Source: Sphingomonadaceae bacterium (GTDB lineage: Bacteria > Pseudomonadota > Alphaproteobacteria > Sphingomonadales > Sphingomonadaceae). Taken from it: a stretch of 64,000 nucleotides of DNA. Both the position numbers and the translations under genes were made by a program. Within the stretch, counting starts at the first letter, position 1, and every line of letters starts with the position of its first letter. The stretch spans positions 384,324 through 448,323 of the forward strand of contig JACKLA010000002.1 of NCBI GenBank assembly GCA_024236155.1. Reading direction: 5' to 3'. The notes beneath the pieces are model-generated. The model was not told the origin of the DNA. It saw nothing but the letters and a program-made list of their open reading frames with translations, and searched no databases. Shown one piece after another: positions 18,263-27,177 of this stretch.

Positions 18263-18339
18263 GCGATCGTAGCTCAGTTGGTTAGAGCGCCGGTTTGTGG
18301 TACCGGAGGTCGGGGGTTCGAGACCCCTCGATCGCCCCA
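18263..18339 (+). tRNA. tRNA-His (GTG)
   Basis: A 77-nt cloverleaf with 7-bp acceptor stem GCGATCG/CGATCGC, the D-arm AGCTCAGTTGGTTAGAGC, anticodon loop TTGTGGT (anticodon GTG), T-loop TTCGAGA and an encoded CCA. The base at 18262 is G and can form the extra G-1:C73 pair that identifies tRNA-His. Confidence 0.97.
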
Positions 18340-18388
18340 TTTTCTCCCTGTCAGTCAGTTTGGACGCGCCAACAGCGGGGCACGCGAG

Positions 18389-19453
18389 ATGACGGCATTC
18401 TGGACCGAAGCGGATTACGACGATCACGAGCTGGTGCAGCTCGTCCATGACCGCAAATCGGGCCTCTCCGCGATTATTGCCATCCATTCGAGCCATCTCG
18501 GACCGGGCGCAGGTGGTACCCGTTTCTGGCACTATGCCGAACCGAAAGACGCGATGCGCGATGCGCTGCGCCTGAGCCGTGGGATGAGCTACAAGAACGC
18601 CATGGCCGGTCTCCCCATGGGCGGCGGCAAGGCGGTGATCCTGGCCGACAAGGACCGCACCAAGACGCCGGAAATGCTCGCCGCTTTCGGTGATGCGGTC
18701 GAACGGCTGGGCGGGCAATATGTCACGGCGGAAGATGTCGGCATCAGCGAAGCCGACATGGTCGCCGTGTCGAAGCACACCAGTTATGTCTCGGGCCTGC
18801 CGGTTGAGGGTGACGACGCTGCAGGCGGCGATCCCGGGCCGTTCACGGCAATGGGCATTTTCCTCGGCATCAAGGCGGCTGTGCGGCACAAGCTGGGCAA
18901 GGACAGCGTCTCGGGTGTGCATGTGGCGATCCAGGGCACCGGCAGCGTCGGCGGCGGTGTCGCCCGCCTGCTGGCCAAGGATGGCGCGAAGCTGACCCTG
19001 TCCGATATCAATGAAGCGCGTGCCGCTGCCCTCGCCGATGAGCTGGGCGGGGAATCGGTTGCACCCGATGCGGTGATGAGCGTTGCCTGCGACGTGTTCA
19101 GCCCCAATGCGCTGGGCGCGATCCTCGATGACGAGGGTATCGCCCGGCTCGATACGCCGATTGTGGCTGGCGGGGCGAACAACCAGCTTGCGCGGGCCGG
19201 ACACGGCGAGAAGCTGGCGGCGCGCGGTATCCTTTACGCGCCCGACTATGTGATCAACGCCGGCGGCATCATCAGCGTGGCGATGGAATATCTGTGCAAG
19301 AACCACGGCGATCCTTGCGACATCAACGAGGTGCGCAAGCGGATCGCGCAGATTCCGGGGCGGCTGGAAGAAATCTGGCATGAAAGCGATGCCAGCGGGG
19401 TCTCTGCAGACGTGGTGGCTGACCGGATGGCGCAAAAGCTGATCGGTCGCTGA
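18389..19453 (+). CDS. Leu/Glu/Phe/Val dehydrogenase family protein
   Basis: A 354-residue NAD-dependent amino acid dehydrogenase that reversibly deaminates an amino acid to its 2-oxo acid. The substrate-binding lysine motif GLPMGGGKAVI is at about residues 74-84, the catalytic region AEDVGISEADM follows, and the Rossmann motif is QGTGSVGGGVA near 179-188. Length and motifs are closest to leucine/valine dehydrogenases rather than hexameric glutamate dehydrogenase. The ATG at 18389 is preceded by GCGAG; upstream codons overlap tRNA-His and are excluded. Confidence 0.88.
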   Translation: MTAFWTEADYDDHELVQLVHDRKSGLSAIIAIHSSHLGPGAGGTRFWHYAEPKDAMRDALRLSRGMSYKNAMAGLPMGGGKAVILADKDRTKTPEMLAAFGDAVERLGGQYVTAEDVGISEADMVAVSKHTSYVSGLPVEGDDAAGGDPGPFTAMGIFLGIKAAVRHKLGKDSVSGVHVAIQGTGSVGGGVARLLAKDGAKLTLSDINEARAAALADELGGESVAPDAVMSVACDVFSPNALGAILDDEGIARLDTPIVAGGANNQLARAGHGEKLAARGILYAPDYVINAGGIISVAMEYLCKNHGDPCDINEVRKRIAQIPGRLEEIWHESDASGVSADVVADRMAQKLIGR

Positions 19454-19512
19454 ATCGCCCCTTGCGGGCGGGCATCTGCACTGCCAGAAGCTCGCCGCGA
19501 CGGGATTAGAAA

Positions 19513-20241
19513 ATGCACGGCTTTGCCAATCCAAAACGCTTCCTGACAATCGCCCGATGGCTGACCCCGCTCCTGCTGGTGAGCGGACTGGCGATCATTG
19601 CTGCGACCAGCTGGTACGGCCTGTTCCACGCGCCTGCCGAACGGTTGCAGGGGGAAAGCGTGCGCATCCTGTTCATCCATGTGCCAACCGCCTGGCTGGG
19701 CATGGGCGGGTGGAGCGCGATTGCCATTGCCAGCCTTGTCGAACTGGTGTGGCGGCATCCGCTGGCCGGGTTGGCCGCGCGTGCCTCTGCCGTGCCCGGT
19801 GCAATCTTCACCGCGCTGTGCCTCGTCACCGGATCGCTGTGGGGCAGGCCCGCATGGGGCACCTGGTGGGAATGGGACGGGCGGCTGACCAGCATGCTGG
19901 TGCTGCTGTTCCTTTATCTCGGCTACATCTCATTGTCGCAGGCGGTCAGTCGCGAGGGCGGGTCGAGCCGCATCCCGGCGATCTTCGGGCTGGTCGGCGT
20001 GGTGAACATCCCGATCATCCATTATTCGGTGCTGTGGTGGAATTCGATCCACCAGCCGCCGAGCATCTCGATGGGCAAATCGGCCATGTCGGGCGAGTTC
20101 CTGTGGCCGCTGCTGCTGGCGACGGTCGGCTTTTCGCTGCTGTTCGGCGGGATCGTGCTGGCGCGGATGCGCGCATTGCTGGCCGATATCCAGGCAGAGG
20201 CCCGTTTGCGGCGCAAGGCATTGGGGGCGGCAGATGCGTGA
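19513..20241 (+). CDS. ccmC: Cytochrome c maturation heme protein CcmC
   Basis: Inner-membrane heme-handling protein of System I that presents heme to CcmE. The 242-residue protein has about six membrane segments and the tryptophan-rich heme motif AWGTWWEWDGRLTS near residue 115, flanked by the histidines in FIHVP and IHYSVLWW. It starts the ccmCDEFGH operon; the ABC exporter genes ccmAB are not adjacent here. Confidence 0.95.
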   Translation: MHGFANPKRFLTIARWLTPLLLVSGLAIIAATSWYGLFHAPAERLQGESVRILFIHVPTAWLGMGGWSAIAIASLVELVWRHPLAGLAARASAVPGAIFTALCLVTGSLWGRPAWGTWWEWDGRLTSMLVLLFLYLGYISLSQAVSREGGSSRIPAIFGLVGVVNIPIIHYSVLWWNSIHQPPSISMGKSAMSGEFLWPLLLATVGFSLLFGGIVLARMRALLADIQAEARLRRKALGAADA

Positions 20242-20374
20242 GAATCTCGACCAGTGGAACTATGTGATCGCGGCCTACGCCATCGCGCTGGTCGCAATCG
20301 CTGCCATCGTTGCATGGTCGTGGTATGACATGCGCCGGGCCGAACGCCGCCGCGAAGAAGCGAAACGGAAGTAG
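20234..20374 (+). CDS. ccmD: Heme exporter protein CcmD
   Basis: A 46-residue single-pass membrane protein (MRENLDQWNYVIAAYAIALV at the start, then a basic, arginine-rich tail), matching CcmD in size, topology and position. CcmD helps release holo-CcmE from the CcmABC complex. The ATG overlaps the end of ccmC by 8 nt and ccmE follows after 9 nt. Confidence 0.9.
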   Translation: MRENLDQWNYVIAAYAIALVAIAAIVAWSWYDMRRAERRREEAKRK

Positions 20375-20383
20375 AATCATCCC

Positions 20384-20848
20384 ATGAAAGCCAAGCACCA
20401 GCGTCTGGTCCTGATCGTCATTGCGCTTGTCGCACTGATCGGTGCGAGCCTTCTGGCGATTTACGCGCTGCGCAACCAGGCGAGCTATTTCTACGTGCCC
20501 AAGCAGATGGCCGAGAGCCCGCCCGAAGTCGGGCAGGCCGTGCGACTGGGCGGGATGGTGCAGGAAGGCTCGCTCGAGACGCTGGCCGACGGGGTCACAG
20601 TGTCCTTCATCGTCGGCGATGGCGAGGCGACCGTGCCGGTGCGCTTTTCGGGCATCCTGCCCGATCTGTTCGTCGAGGGATCGGGGGTTGTTGCCGAGGG
20701 CAGGCTGGAAGCGGACGGCACTTTCATGGCCGACAACCTGCTCGCCAAGCATGACGAGAACTACGTCCCGCGTGAGCTTCAGGACATGACCGAGCATCAG
20801 GCTGAGCAGGTCGTGGCGGAAACGACAACGGGCGGAAAAGCCGAATGA
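20384..20848 (+). CDS. ccmE: Cytochrome c maturation heme chaperone CcmE
   Basis: A 154-residue membrane-anchored periplasmic heme chaperone. One membrane segment (residues 8-28) precedes an OB-fold domain, and the covalent heme site is His123 in AKHDENYVP, with Tyr127 four residues later. It passes heme from CcmC to the CcmF/H lyase. The stop overlaps the ccmF ATG by 4 nt. Confidence 0.95.
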   Translation: MKAKHQRLVLIVIALVALIGASLLAIYALRNQASYFYVPKQMAESPPEVGQAVRLGGMVQEGSLETLADGVTVSFIVGDGEATVPVRFSGILPDLFVEGSGVVAEGRLEADGTFMADNLLAKHDENYVPRELQDMTEHQAEQVVAETTTGGKAE

Positions 20849-22788
20849 TTGCAGAACTGGGCCTTGCCGCCTTGTGGCTGGCCACCGCGCTGGCGGTGTT
20901 GCAACTGGTTGGCGGCATTCTGGCGGTGCGCGGGCAGGGCGAACTGGCCTCGCTGGTTCGGCCGACTGCGATCGCGCAAGGCGCGCTTGCCGGGCTGTCC
21001 TTCCTGCTCCTGATCTGGCTGTTCCTCGTCACCGACCTTTCGGTAAAGCTGGTCGCGGCCAATTCGCATTCGGCCAAGCCATGGATTTTCAAGCTCGCCG
21101 GGGCGTGGGGCAACCATGAAGGCTCGATGCTGCTGTGGGTCACGGTGATGGCGCTGGCGGGCGCGCTGATCGCGCTGATCGAGCGCCGCCTGCCGGAAAA
21201 GACCCTGCTGGCGACGCTGGCGGGGCAGGCTTTTGTCGGGATCGGCTTTTATGCCTTCATCCTGTTCAGTTCCAACCCGTTCGAGCGGTTGCCGACCCCC
21301 GCGCTAGAGGGCAATGGCCTCAACCCGTTGCTGCAGGATATCGGTTTGGCCTTCCACCCGCCGACGCTCTATTTCGGCTATGTCGGGTTGTCGGTCGCCT
21401 TCAGTTTTGCCGTCGGCGCGCTGCTGACGCGGCAGGTGACGCCCGATTTCGCCCGTGCAATGCGGCCATGGGTGCTGGGTGCGTGGATTTTCCTGACGCT
21501 TGGTATCACGGCAGGTTCCTATTGGGCTTATTACGAGTTGGGCTGGGGCGGCTGGTGGTTCTGGGATCCGGTCGAGAACGCCTCGTTGATGCCGTGGCTT
21601 GCCGCAACTGCCTTGCTGCACTCCGTCAGCGTGCTGGCCGCGCGCGATGCGCTGCGGACATGGACCATCATGCTGGGCGTGATCGCTTTCTCCATGTCGA
21701 TGCTCGGCACCTTCCTCGTGCGTTCGGGGGTGCTAACCAGCGTTCATGCCTTTGCGGTCGACCCGGAACGCGGCAGCTTCATCCTGATCCTGCTCGCGAT
21801 CTATATCGGCGGCGCGCTGACGCTGTTCGGCCTGCGCGCGAGCAGCATTTCGGAGGGTGAGCGATTTTCGGTCACCAGCCGCGAGGGTGCGCTGGTGTTC
21901 AACAATGTGATGCTCAGCGCGATCCTCGGCATTGTGCTGCTCGGCACGCTGTACCCGCTACTGACCGAAGCGTTCGATGTGCGCGTGTCGGTCGGCCCGC
22001 CTTACTTCAATCCGGCGGGCGCAATTTTCACCATCCCGATGCTGCTGGTGATGGCGGTCGGCCCGCTGCTGCGCTGGCGGCAGGACAGCTTTGCGCGCAT
22101 CCGCCTGCCGCTGGTGCTGATCGCGGTCATCATGCTCGCGGCACTGGCGCTGGTGGTGATTCTCGGCGCCTATTCGCTGCTGGCGGACCTTGGCCTGGCA
22201 ATTGCAATCGGCATTGCCATCGCGAGCTTCCTGCCACTGCGCGGGCGCAACCTGCTGCGCGTGCCGCTGGCGACATGGGGCATGGTGATCGCGCATTTCG
22301 GGATTGCGGTCGCGCTGTTCGGCATGGCGAGCGAATCGGCCTTCTCCGAAGAGAAGCTGGCGGCGGTGAATATCGGCGAAAGCACGCAGGTTGGCCCATG
22401 GAAAGTCCAGCTCGAAAGCGTGACGCCCGTCGCCGGACCGAACTGGACTGCGCTGGAAGGCACATTGCAGGCCAGCTATGATGGCGGTGAGCCGGTTGAA
22501 CTCCATCCGCAGGCGCGCAATTTCTGGGCGCCGCCGCAGGAAACCACGGAAAGCCAGCTGGCAACCCGGTGGAACGGACAGCTTTATGCGGTGATCGGCA
22601 ATGAGGCGGGGCAGGGGCGCTGGCAGCTGCGCCTGTGGTGGAAACCGTTTGTGACCTTCATCTGGTATGGCGGCCTGCTGATCGCGCTTGGCGGCCTGCT
22701 TTCGCTGGTCGGCCGCGTGATGAGCGATCTCAAGCGCAGGCAGGTTGTCAGGCGCAGGCAACTCCTCGAGGCGGAGGCGGTGGCATGA
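20845..22788 (+). CDS. ccmF: Heme lyase CcmF
   Basis: A 647-residue polytopic membrane protein of the cytochrome c synthetase complex. It shows the WWD domain GWGGWWFWDPVENASLMPWL near residue 232, and the heme-ligand histidines in KPWIFKLAGAWGNHEGSM and LGLAFHPPTLYFGYVG-type blocks. Overlaps of 4 nt with ccmE and with the thioredoxin gene show tight coupling. Confidence 0.96.
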   Translation: MIAELGLAALWLATALAVLQLVGGILAVRGQGELASLVRPTAIAQGALAGLSFLLLIWLFLVTDLSVKLVAANSHSAKPWIFKLAGAWGNHEGSMLLWVTVMALAGALIALIERRLPEKTLLATLAGQAFVGIGFYAFILFSSNPFERLPTPALEGNGLNPLLQDIGLAFHPPTLYFGYVGLSVAFSFAVGALLTRQVTPDFARAMRPWVLGAWIFLTLGITAGSYWAYYELGWGGWWFWDPVENASLMPWLAATALLHSVSVLAARDALRTWTIMLGVIAFSMSMLGTFLVRSGVLTSVHAFAVDPERGSFILILLAIYIGGALTLFGLRASSISEGERFSVTSREGALVFNNVMLSAILGIVLLGTLYPLLTEAFDVRVSVGPPYFNPAGAIFTIPMLLVMAVGPLLRWRQDSFARIRLPLVLIAVIMLAALALVVILGAYSLLADLGLAIAIGIAIASFLPLRGRNLLRVPLATWGMVIAHFGIAVALFGMASESAFSEEKLAAVNIGESTQVGPWKVQLESVTPVAGPNWTALEGTLQASYDGGEPVELHPQARNFWAPPQETTESQLATRWNGQLYAVIGNEAGQGRWQLRLWWKPFVTFIWYGGLLIALGGLLSLVGRVMSDLKRRQVVRRRQLLEAEAVA

Positions 22789-23315
22789 ACCGCTGGTGGC
22801 TCTTCGTCCCGCTCGGGATTTTCGCGCTGTTTGTCGGGCTGGCGGCCTACCAGCTGACCCAGCCGAAGGACGATTTCGTCCATAGCGAGATGATCGGAAA
22901 GAAGCTGCCGCAGTTCGATTTGCGTGCGGCCACTGGCGGCAAACCCGGCACCTCCACCGCGGATTTCACCGACGGCAAGCCCAAGCTGCTCAATATCTGG
23001 GCGAGCTGGTGCATTCCGTGCATCTCCGAAGCCCCGCAGCTGGAGCGGCTGCAGGCAAGCGGGGTCGAGATCGTCGGCATTGCGATCAGGGACCGGCCCG
23101 AGGATGTCGAACGCTTCCTCGCCAGCTATGGAAACCCGTATAGCAAGATCGGGGCGGACGACCTTTCCGAAGTTCAGCTGGAGCTTGGCTCCTCGGGCGT
23201 GCCCGAAACCTTCGTGATCGATGGGCAGGGCACGATCGTGTACCAGCATATCGGCGATATTCGCGCCAGCGATGTGCCGATGCTGATGGAGAAATTGCAG
23301 GAGGCAGCGCAATGA
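22785..23315 (+). CDS. ccmG: Thiol:disulfide interchange protein CcmG/DsbE
   Basis: A 176-residue membrane-tethered thioredoxin-fold protein that reduces apocytochrome c cysteines before heme attachment. One membrane anchor spans residues 5-23, the active site is WCIPC (Cys76, Cys79), and the GVPETFVID cis-proline motif is at about 143-151. The ATG overlaps the ccmF stop by 4 nt; a longer frame upstream lies within ccmF. Confidence 0.95.
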   Translation: MNRWWLFVPLGIFALFVGLAAYQLTQPKDDFVHSEMIGKKLPQFDLRAATGGKPGTSTADFTDGKPKLLNIWASWCIPCISEAPQLERLQASGVEIVGIAIRDRPEDVERFLASYGNPYSKIGADDLSEVQLELGSSGVPETFVIDGQGTIVYQHIGDIRASDVPMLMEKLQEAAQ

Positions 23316-23734
23316 GGCAGCTGTTTGCGACATTGCTGGCGTTGCTATCCCTCGCTGTGCCGCTCGCTGCACAGGATTCGCTGCCACCGGCACCCTATGC
23401 TTACCAGCAACTCGATGACCCGGCGCAAGAGGCCAGGGCACAGGCGTTGATGGAAACGCTGCGTTGCCTCAAATGCCAGAGCCAGTCGATTGCCGACAGC
23501 GATGCGCCGATGGCCGGCGATATGCGCCACCAGGTCCGCACGCGCATAGCTGCGGGTGAGGAGCCCGAAGCGATCCGGGCCTGGCTGGTCGAGCGTTATG
23601 GCGATTATGTGAGTTATGCGCCGACGGTCAGTGAAACGACCTGGCCGCTGTTCGCAGTGCCCTTGCTGATCGTACTCGTCGCAATGCTGCTGTTGTGGCG
23701 GCGCATGGGCAGGCGCAAGGAGAAAGCGGCATGA
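23312..23734 (+). CDS. ccmH: Cytochrome c-type biogenesis protein CcmH
   Basis: A 140-residue thiol oxidoreductase of the System I lyase complex. A signal peptide precedes the conserved LRCLKCQSQSIADSDAPMA motif with the redox cysteines Cys52 and Cys55, and a C-terminal membrane segment (about 110-128) anchors it. This is the N-terminal (CcmL-type) part of E. coli CcmH; the TPR part is encoded by the next gene, which it overlaps by 4 nt. Confidence 0.94.
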   Translation: MRQLFATLLALLSLAVPLAAQDSLPPAPYAYQQLDDPAQEARAQALMETLRCLKCQSQSIADSDAPMAGDMRHQVRTRIAAGEEPEAIRAWLVERYGDYVSYAPTVSETTWPLFAVPLLIVLVAMLLLWRRMGRRKEKAA

Positions 23735-24360
23735 CCTGGATACCGATCATTGCCCTGGCCATCATCGTCTTCCTCGTCACCGCCTTCGTCCTGCGCATGC
23801 CGCGCAGCGGGTGGACGATCTTTGGCGCAGCATTGATGTTCGGCCTGTCGGGCTATGCCTTGCAGGGCTCTCCGGGGCTTCCCGCTTCGCCGAAAGAGGC
23901 GGTCGAGCAGTCGGATGAAAGCGCCGCCGCCATGGTCGAGGCGCGGCGTGACTTGAGCGGGCCGGACTTCCCGCCATCGGCGCTGGTCGTGGTGGCGGAC
24001 GGCTTTGCACGAAACGGGAAATATGCCGATGCAGCGGGACTTCTCGGCGGTGCGGTCGAGAGGGATCCCAGCGATGCCGAGGCATGGGTAGCGTTGGGCA
24101 ATGCGCTTCTCGGTCATGCGGAAGGCAATCTGACGCCTGCCGCGCTGTTCGCCTATTCGCGCGCCGAGCTGGCAGATCCGGGTAATCCCGCTGCGGGCTA
24201 TTTCTACGGCGTCGCGCTGCTCAATGCCGGTCAGCCACAGCAGACACGTGAAGTCTGGGCCGAAGTGCTTGAAAATGCGCCCGAGGATGCCGAATGGCGC
24301 GATGCCATCGCCGGGCAGATCGAGCGGCTCGATGCCTTGCTCAACCAGGGCGGAATGTGA
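23731..24360 (+). CDS. TPR protein, CcmI-like
   Basis: A 209-residue membrane protein with two N-terminal hydrophobic segments (residues 3-20 and 28-45) and a C-terminal TPR-like region (about 85-200, with DAAGLLGGAVERDPSDAEAW and similar helices). Position after ccmH and this layout match CcmI, the apocytochrome chaperone, although it is much shorter than proteobacterial CcmI proteins. It ends the ccm operon. Confidence 0.8.
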   Translation: MTWIPIIALAIIVFLVTAFVLRMPRSGWTIFGAALMFGLSGYALQGSPGLPASPKEAVEQSDESAAAMVEARRDLSGPDFPPSALVVVADGFARNGKYADAAGLLGGAVERDPSDAEAWVALGNALLGHAEGNLTPAALFAYSRAELADPGNPAAGYFYGVALLNAGQPQQTREVWAEVLENAPEDAEWRDAIAGQIERLDALLNQGGM

Positions 24361-24467
24361 CGGTTTGACACACCGTGTTGCAGCGCATCGGCGTTGGTGC
24401 TACGCGCCGCAGCCTTTCAGGCCGCACATGGGTGCGATGAGCCAAACAGGACGGGGTTAGCGGTGCG

Positions 24468-26408
24468 ATGAGCGACGCGTCTTCCCAAGAGACTTCACAA
24501 GCAGGCGAGCACGAACCGGGCCATTCGGGCACCGGCCATGCGGCGTCGAAGACGGCGCTGGCCATTGGCGCGATCGGCGTCGTGTTCGGCGATATCGGCA
24601 CCAGCCCGCTCTACGCTTTCCGCGAAACCTTCCTTGGCGAGCACAGCCTCGCGATCGACAAGCTGCACATCTATGGCGTGGTCAGCCTGATCTTCTGGTC
24701 GATGACGCTGATCGTTTCGATCCAGTATGTCACGATCCTGATGCGGGCGGACAATAACGGGCAGGGCGGGACGCTGGCCCTTGTTGCCAAGCTGACCCGG
24801 CGGATCGGGGGTACCCGATATGGCTGGATAACCGTGATGCTCGGCGTGTTCGCCACTGCGCTGTTCTATGGCGACAGTATGATCACTCCGGCGATATCGG
24901 TGCTTTCCGCGGTCGAGGGGCTTACGGTTGTCAATTCAGGGCTCGAGCCGCTGGTTATCCCGATCGCACTGGTGTTGCTGATCTTCCTGTTCCTGATCCA
25001 GAAACGCGGCACTGCGACCGTCGGCAAGCTGTTCGCGCCGATCATGATCGTCTATTTCACCACCATCGCGGTGCTGGGCACGATCCACATCGCACAGAAC
25101 CCCTATATCCTGCAGGCGCTCAATCCGTGGTATGCGGTGCAGTTCTTCATTTCGGATGGCTACATCGCCTTCCTTGCGCTTGGCTCGGTGGTGCTTGCTG
25201 TGACCGGGTCGGAGGCGCTTTATTCCGACATGGGGCACTTTGGACGCGGGCCGATGCGGTTGAGCTGGTTCGGTTTCGTCATGCCCTGCCTGTTGCTCAA
25301 CTATTTCGGACAGGGCGCCATGCTGGCGGACCTCGCCCCGCACGAAACTGCCGAAGTGATGGCCAGTCCCTTCTTCAACATGGCACCGGAAGCCCTGCGC
25401 CTGCCGCTGGTGATCCTTGCCACCTGCGCCACCTTCATCGCCAGCCAGGCGGTCATTTCGGGCGCGTTCTCGATCACCCACCAGGCCATCCAGCTGGGCT
25501 TCATCCCGCGCCTTTCGACCGAGCACACGAGCGCCTCGGAACGCGGGCAGATATATATCCCCTTCATCAACTATGCGCTGATGGTGGCAGTGATCATCCT
25601 GGTGTTGATGTTCCAGAACTCGTCGAACCTGGCCTCGGCCTATGGCATCGCGGTGACCGGTGCGATGTTCATCGATACGCTGTTGATGGGCGTGCTGCTG
25701 TTCGCCGTGTGGAAGTGGCGCTGGTGGTACGCGCTGCCCGTGCTGCTGCTGTTCGTCTTCGTCGACGGGGCTTACTTCGCTGCCAACCTGCCCAAGGTGC
25801 CCTCTGGCGGCTGGTTCCCGCTGGTTATCGGCGTGATCGCCTTCACGCTGCTCACCACCTGGGCCAAGGGCCGCAAGCTGATGCGCGAACGGATGACCGA
25901 AGTCGCTCTGCCGATCGAGGTGTTCGCCAAATCGGCCAAGAACAGCGCGGTCCGTGTGCCCGGCACGGCCATCTTCATGGCATCGGCCACCGGTGGCGTG
26001 CCATCGGCACTGCTGCACAATATCAAGCACAACAAGGTGCTGCATGAACGTGTCGTCATCTTGACCGTGCAAATCGCAGACGTGCCCAACGTGCCCGAAA
26101 GCGAGCGGTGCGAGATCCACGATCTCGGCGATGGCTTCTTCCGTGCGATCCTGCATTACGGCTTCATGCAGGAAACCGACGTGCCGCTGGGTCTCAAGCA
26201 GATGGAACGCTGCGGCGGGCATTTCGACATGATGCAAACCAGCTTCTTCCTCAGCCGCCAGACCCTGCTGCCGAGCGACAAGCCGGGCATGCCGATCTGG
26301 CGCGAAAAGATTTTCGCATGGATGCTGCGCAACAGCGCGACGGCAATGGAGTTCTTCCGCCTGCCGACCAATCGCGTTGTCGAACTGGGCAGCCAGGTGC
26401 GGATCTAG
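24468..26408 (+). CDS. kup: Potassium transporter Kup
   Basis: A 646-residue low-affinity K+/H+ symporter. The block GAIGVVFGDIGTSPLYAFRE at residues 32-51 is the family hallmark, followed by about twelve membrane segments (GALYSDMGHFGR-type sequence at EALYSDMGHFGRGP) and a soluble C-terminal domain from about residue 480. It stands alone: 107 bp from the ccm operon and 10 bp from the convergent yciB. Confidence 0.96.
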   Translation: MSDASSQETSQAGEHEPGHSGTGHAASKTALAIGAIGVVFGDIGTSPLYAFRETFLGEHSLAIDKLHIYGVVSLIFWSMTLIVSIQYVTILMRADNNGQGGTLALVAKLTRRIGGTRYGWITVMLGVFATALFYGDSMITPAISVLSAVEGLTVVNSGLEPLVIPIALVLLIFLFLIQKRGTATVGKLFAPIMIVYFTTIAVLGTIHIAQNPYILQALNPWYAVQFFISDGYIAFLALGSVVLAVTGSEALYSDMGHFGRGPMRLSWFGFVMPCLLLNYFGQGAMLADLAPHETAEVMASPFFNMAPEALRLPLVILATCATFIASQAVISGAFSITHQAIQLGFIPRLSTEHTSASERGQIYIPFINYALMVAVIILVLMFQNSSNLASAYGIAVTGAMFIDTLLMGVLLFAVWKWRWWYALPVLLLFVFVDGAYFAANLPKVPSGGWFPLVIGVIAFTLLTTWAKGRKLMRERMTEVALPIEVFAKSAKNSAVRVPGTAIFMASATGGVPSALLHNIKHNKVLHERVVILTVQIADVPNVPESERCEIHDLGDGFFRAILHYGFMQETDVPLGLKQMERCGGHFDMMQTSFFLSRQTLLPSDKPGMPIWREKIFAWMLRNSATAMEFFRLPTNRVVELGSQVRI

Positions 26409-26418
26409 GCTGGCGTAT

Positions 26419-27102
26419 CTAGCCCGTTGGCGGCTCGTTCTTGAGCACGTCGTCCTGCTCATCCACCGCCAGACCATGCTTCAGCAGCATGGGGATCTGG
26501 GTGAAGGTGAACAGGAAGGTCAGCGGCATGAAGACCCACAGCTTCGACCACAGCCACGATTCGAAGCTGAGCGAATGCATTAGCGCGGTGTTCAGCGCGG
26601 CGAGGAACAGGAAGAAGAAGCCCCAGTTGCGCGACAACCTGGCCCAGCCTTCGTCGCTCAATCCTTCGAATGCTGCCTCGAGCAGGATCCGCAGCAGCGC
26701 CTTTCCCTTCCAGTAATAGGCGCCGAGCAGGGCGATGCCGAAGCCGAGATAGATGATCGTCGGCTTGATCTGCACGAACACCGGATCGCCGAAAAAGATC
26801 GTCAGGCTGCCGAAACCGACGATCAATGCGGTTGAGAACCACAACATGGGCGAGACTTTGCCTAGCCGCCATTTCGACACGGCAAGCGCGATGATTGCCG
26901 CAATGATGAAGGCGAAGGTGCCCTTGATGACCGCCGCGATCTCGGCGATCGGTTCACTCTCTTCGGGCGAGAAATATTTGTAGGTCGCTAGGAAGACCAC
27001 CAGCGGGCCGTAGTCGACCGCGACATTGAGCCAGCCGGAGCCGGATTTGGGCTTTGCGCCCTCATCCGTTCGCCCTGAGCTTGTCGAAGGGCTGTCTTTC
27101 AC
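26419..27102 (-). CDS. yciB: Inner membrane-spanning protein YciB (IspZ family)
   Basis: A 227-residue membrane protein of the septation/envelope-maintenance YciB family, with five or six hydrophobic segments and the family stretch VDYGPLVVFLATYKYF at about residues 29-44 and GSLTIFFGDPVFVQIKPTIIY in the middle. It starts at GTG 27102 with GAGG 8 nt upstream. The start lies in the loop of a REP-like palindrome and residues 2-12 (KDSPSTSSGRT) are encoded by its inner arm; I see no in-frame start after the repeat before the conserved part. It is last in the dapF-mtaB-ftsY-yciB operon. Confidence 0.88.
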   Translation of the reverse strand: MKDSPSTSSGRTDEGAKPKSGSGWLNVAVDYGPLVVFLATYKYFSPEESEPIAEIAAVIKGTFAFIIAAIIALAVSKWRLGKVSPMLWFSTALIVGFGSLTIFFGDPVFVQIKPTIIYLGFGIALLGAYYWKGKALLRILLEAAFEGLSDEGWARLSRNWGFFFLFLAALNTALMHSLSFESWLWSKLWVFMPLTFLFTFTQIPMLLKHGLAVDEQDDVLKNEPPTG

Positions 27103-27160
27103 TTTTGGTACCTCGCAATGGAAGAAGGATGGGGCTTCGACAAGCTCAGCCCGAACGGGA
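27065..27160. repeat. REP-like palindrome, copy 2 (ftsY-yciB)
   Basis: Arms at 27065-27090 and 27134-27160 match those at 8837-8915 almost exactly (CGCCCTGAGCTTGTCGAAGG and its complement) but the 43-nt loop is different. The loop carries the ribosome site and GTG of yciB on the minus strand, and one arm is translated. Confidence 0.88.
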
Positions 27161-27177
27161 ACCGGGAATGCGTCAAA

